Shown in pieces: positions 62,679 through 64,000 of a DNA stretch of 64,000 nucleotides. Every line of letters begins with the position of its first letter. Positions within the stretch are counted from its first letter, which is position 1. Both the position numbers and the translations under genes were made by a program. The notes beneath the pieces are model-generated. The model did no database searches, had not been told where the DNA came from, and saw only the letters and a list, made by a program, of their open reading frames with translations. This DNA is from Epithemia pelagica (lineage: Eukaryota; Bacillariophyta; Bacillariophyceae; Surirellales; Surirellaceae). The stretch spans positions 806,001 through 870,000 of the forward strand of contig OX337230.1 in the NCBI GenBank assembly GCA_946965045.2, given 5' to 3'.

Positions 62679-64000
62679 ATGGCGGAGACAAATGCCGTGG
62701 TATCATCCGCAAAAGAAGGATCCAAAGAATCTCTTACCATTGAAACGAAACATGATGAGTGTGCAGAAGCTAGCTGCATGAGCTCACCAGTGCAGAGAGA
62801 CCCACAATCCTCCAATGCGGACGACAACAATGATCCAAGTGCAAAACCGGATTTCCCGGAAACGGTAAATTCGGATTCCATCACATCCGCCGTCGCCATT
62901 CCATTGAGTGAACAAGAAACAACCTTGGTTCCGGAACAAGCAGTATCAAAGGGCAACAGCAAATCAAAATCTCCCAAACGAAAGTCTAGACTGGTAACAA
63001 GGAGTTCCAAACGCGTTCGTCCAAAGCATTCGGATCAACCAGCCGCAGAGAAGAAAGTAACGCTCCACGACATCACCGCTGCAGGATCCACTGCAGCAAC
63101 ACTACAAGCCATATCTTCTCAAGACACTTCTTCTCTGTCACTGTTGCGTTATGTTTCCGGTACCCAAGGCGATGGCACATCGGAGGGCGTGAACGGCTCC
63201 GCGTTGGCGGTGGGAGAGAAAACCCTGGTGGCACAAGACAGATTAACAGAAGCCACGGTGGGTCTTGAGGCGAATTCAGAAACTGAAAAGGATGGTTTCG
63301 GAAACTCGGATACGGTTCCTTTACAACAGTCATTCAAAGACCCTGTATCCTCAGACAACGATGTTGAAGGTCCAGCAGCTGCACCAAAACATGATCTGGC
63401 CGAAGGGAAGGATTCGTTAATAGAAGAAATGCCACCTCTGTCTCAAAGTGGCGAAGAAGAATCAGAAACTCCTGGTCGGAAAGGCGTTTCAGACTCGCTG
63501 AAGCATCATCATCATGCGAGCAGCAAGATAAAATCACCCGATACTTCGGATGAGAAGCCTGAGAAAGAAGAGCAGAAGATCGACGACAGTGAGGGGAAAG
63601 AGGTGAAGGAAACTGAACAATCAGCAGATAATAAGTCTTCCATCAATCTTTCTGGTGAGAAAGGAAGGCAGCTTGTTGCTTCTTCGCAGGACAAGGGTCA
63701 AATAAATGAGCGCCATTACATTGCCGGCTCACATTTCTTTTTGTACCGTTCCATGGAGGATTATCGAATAGCGGAATGCCAGTACTGCGGTCACTTGTTC
63801 CGATTCTGTACCGAGGAATCTTTGTTGAAAAGTATCTCTCGTCTGCCTCTTCATCTAACAAGAGACTGTACATGCTGCCCTGATTCTCTGAAGATGAAAT
63901 TGTTGAGGCTTGATAAACAGAAGAGGCATCAGTATCCTATCAGTGTCACTGAATTTACGAGCCAAGTTTGGAATCTTCCGGCACCTGTCCTTTCTTTAGA
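62679..64000 (+). CDS. Unrecognised acidic protein with a Cys/His cluster, open at the right edge
   Basis: An uninterrupted frame runs from the ATG at 62679 (MAETNAVVSSAKE) to the end of the window, at least 440 codons. The first 340 residues are disordered-looking, rich in Ser, Glu and Lys, with a basic patch (KSKSPKRKSRLVTRSSKRVR) that could be a nuclear signal. Around residue 350 the sequence becomes ordered: HYIAGSHFFLYRSMEDYRIA, then ECQYCGHLFRFC and later LPLHLTRDCTCCPD, a CxxC...H...CxCC pattern that suggests a zinc-binding module. I do not recognise the family. The 3' end lies outside the window. Confidence 0.65.
   Translation, partial: MAETNAVVSSAKEGSKESLTIETKHDECAEASCMSSPVQRDPQSSNADDNNDPSAKPDFPETVNSDSITSAVAIPLSEQETTLVPEQAVSKGNSKSKSPKRKSRLVTRSSKRVRPKHSDQPAAEKKVTLHDITAAGSTAATLQAISSQDTSSLSLLRYVSGTQGDGTSEGVNGSALAVGEKTLVAQDRLTEATVGLEANSETEKDGFGNSDTVPLQQSFKDPVSSDNDVEGPAAAPKHDLAEGKDSLIEEMPPLSQSGEEESETPGRKGVSDSLKHHHHASSKIKSPDTSDEKPEKEEQKIDDSEGKEVKETEQSADNKSSINLSGEKGRQLVASSQDKGQINERHYIAGSHFFLYRSMEDYRIAECQYCGHLFRFCTEESLLKSISRLPLHLTRDCTCCPDSLKMKLLRLDKQKRHQYPISVTEFTSQVWNLPAPVLSL

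Noticed and set aside
1-64000. tRNA, rRNA genes or CRISPR arrays
   Set aside because: I found no cloverleaf, rRNA core or regularly spaced direct-repeat array; the genome is eukaryotic, so CRISPR is not expected.

Overview
This is a nuclear window from a photosynthetic stramenopile, most likely a pennate diatom. The evidence is protein-coding genes on both strands with short GT-AG introns (mostly 66-124 bp, one of 222 bp), about even base composition, long CAA/GTC trinucleotide runs inside coding sequence, a decayed Copia-like gag, an SLC4 anion transporter, a plant-type CDPK, and a protein with a diatom-like plastid pre-sequence. The species cannot be named from the sequence alone.

Layout. 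1-1.3 kb: 5' part of a decayed LTR-retrotransposon gag (minus strand). 2.2-6 kb: cationic amino-acid transporter (-), divergent from a Nudix domain that runs, after a one-base frame change, into a HAD pyrimidine-nucleotidase domain (+). 8.1-10.1 kb: SLC4 bicarbonate/anion transporter (+) whose frame is broken by a 28-bp tandem duplication. 10.5-15.7 kb: METTL13-like eEF1A methyltransferase (-) divergent from the LCB1 subunit of serine palmitoyltransferase (+). 15.9-16.7 kb: small putative plastid membrane protein (-). 17.6-19.5 kb: a CDPK with a stop codon exactly at the catalytic-loop lysine. 20.4-33.8 kb: a large inverted segmental duplication, each arm carrying one kelch and one ankyrin gene, around a core with glutathione synthetase (-) and a VWA membrane protein (+). 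34.6-49.7 kb: ordinary housekeeping genes: a PPR protein, an ABHD13/BEM46-like hydrolase, a YL1-C (INO80C/Ies6-like) protein, condensin SMC4, a Siva-like cysteine-rich protein, an unknown protein and SmD1. 50.3-58.5 kb: a multi-pass membrane protein with an IQ motif, a decayed RHS/Crinkler-type NTPase-nuclease gene interrupted by a 479-bp terminal-inverted-repeat element, an inverted partial copy of the membrane-protein 3' end, and a fucosyltransferase-like type II membrane protein. 58.8-62 kb: a duplicated promoter segment, an 18-bp minisatellite and an aldehyde dehydrogenase. 62.7 kb to the right edge: an unrecognised Cys/His-containing acidic protein, open at the edge.

The genes do not form one pathway. 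The most informative content is structural: an inverted duplication whose two arms serve as empty-site and filled-site controls for each other (a 100-bp MITE with a 10-bp target duplication in one arm; a 3.4-kb CDPK segment flanked by 45-bp direct repeats in the other), a second TIR element whose removal with one 3-bp target copy restores a reading frame, and several single-event lesions in otherwise intact genes (gag, Nudix-HAD, SLC4, CDPK). Some of these could be assembly or base errors, and reads or transcripts would settle that.
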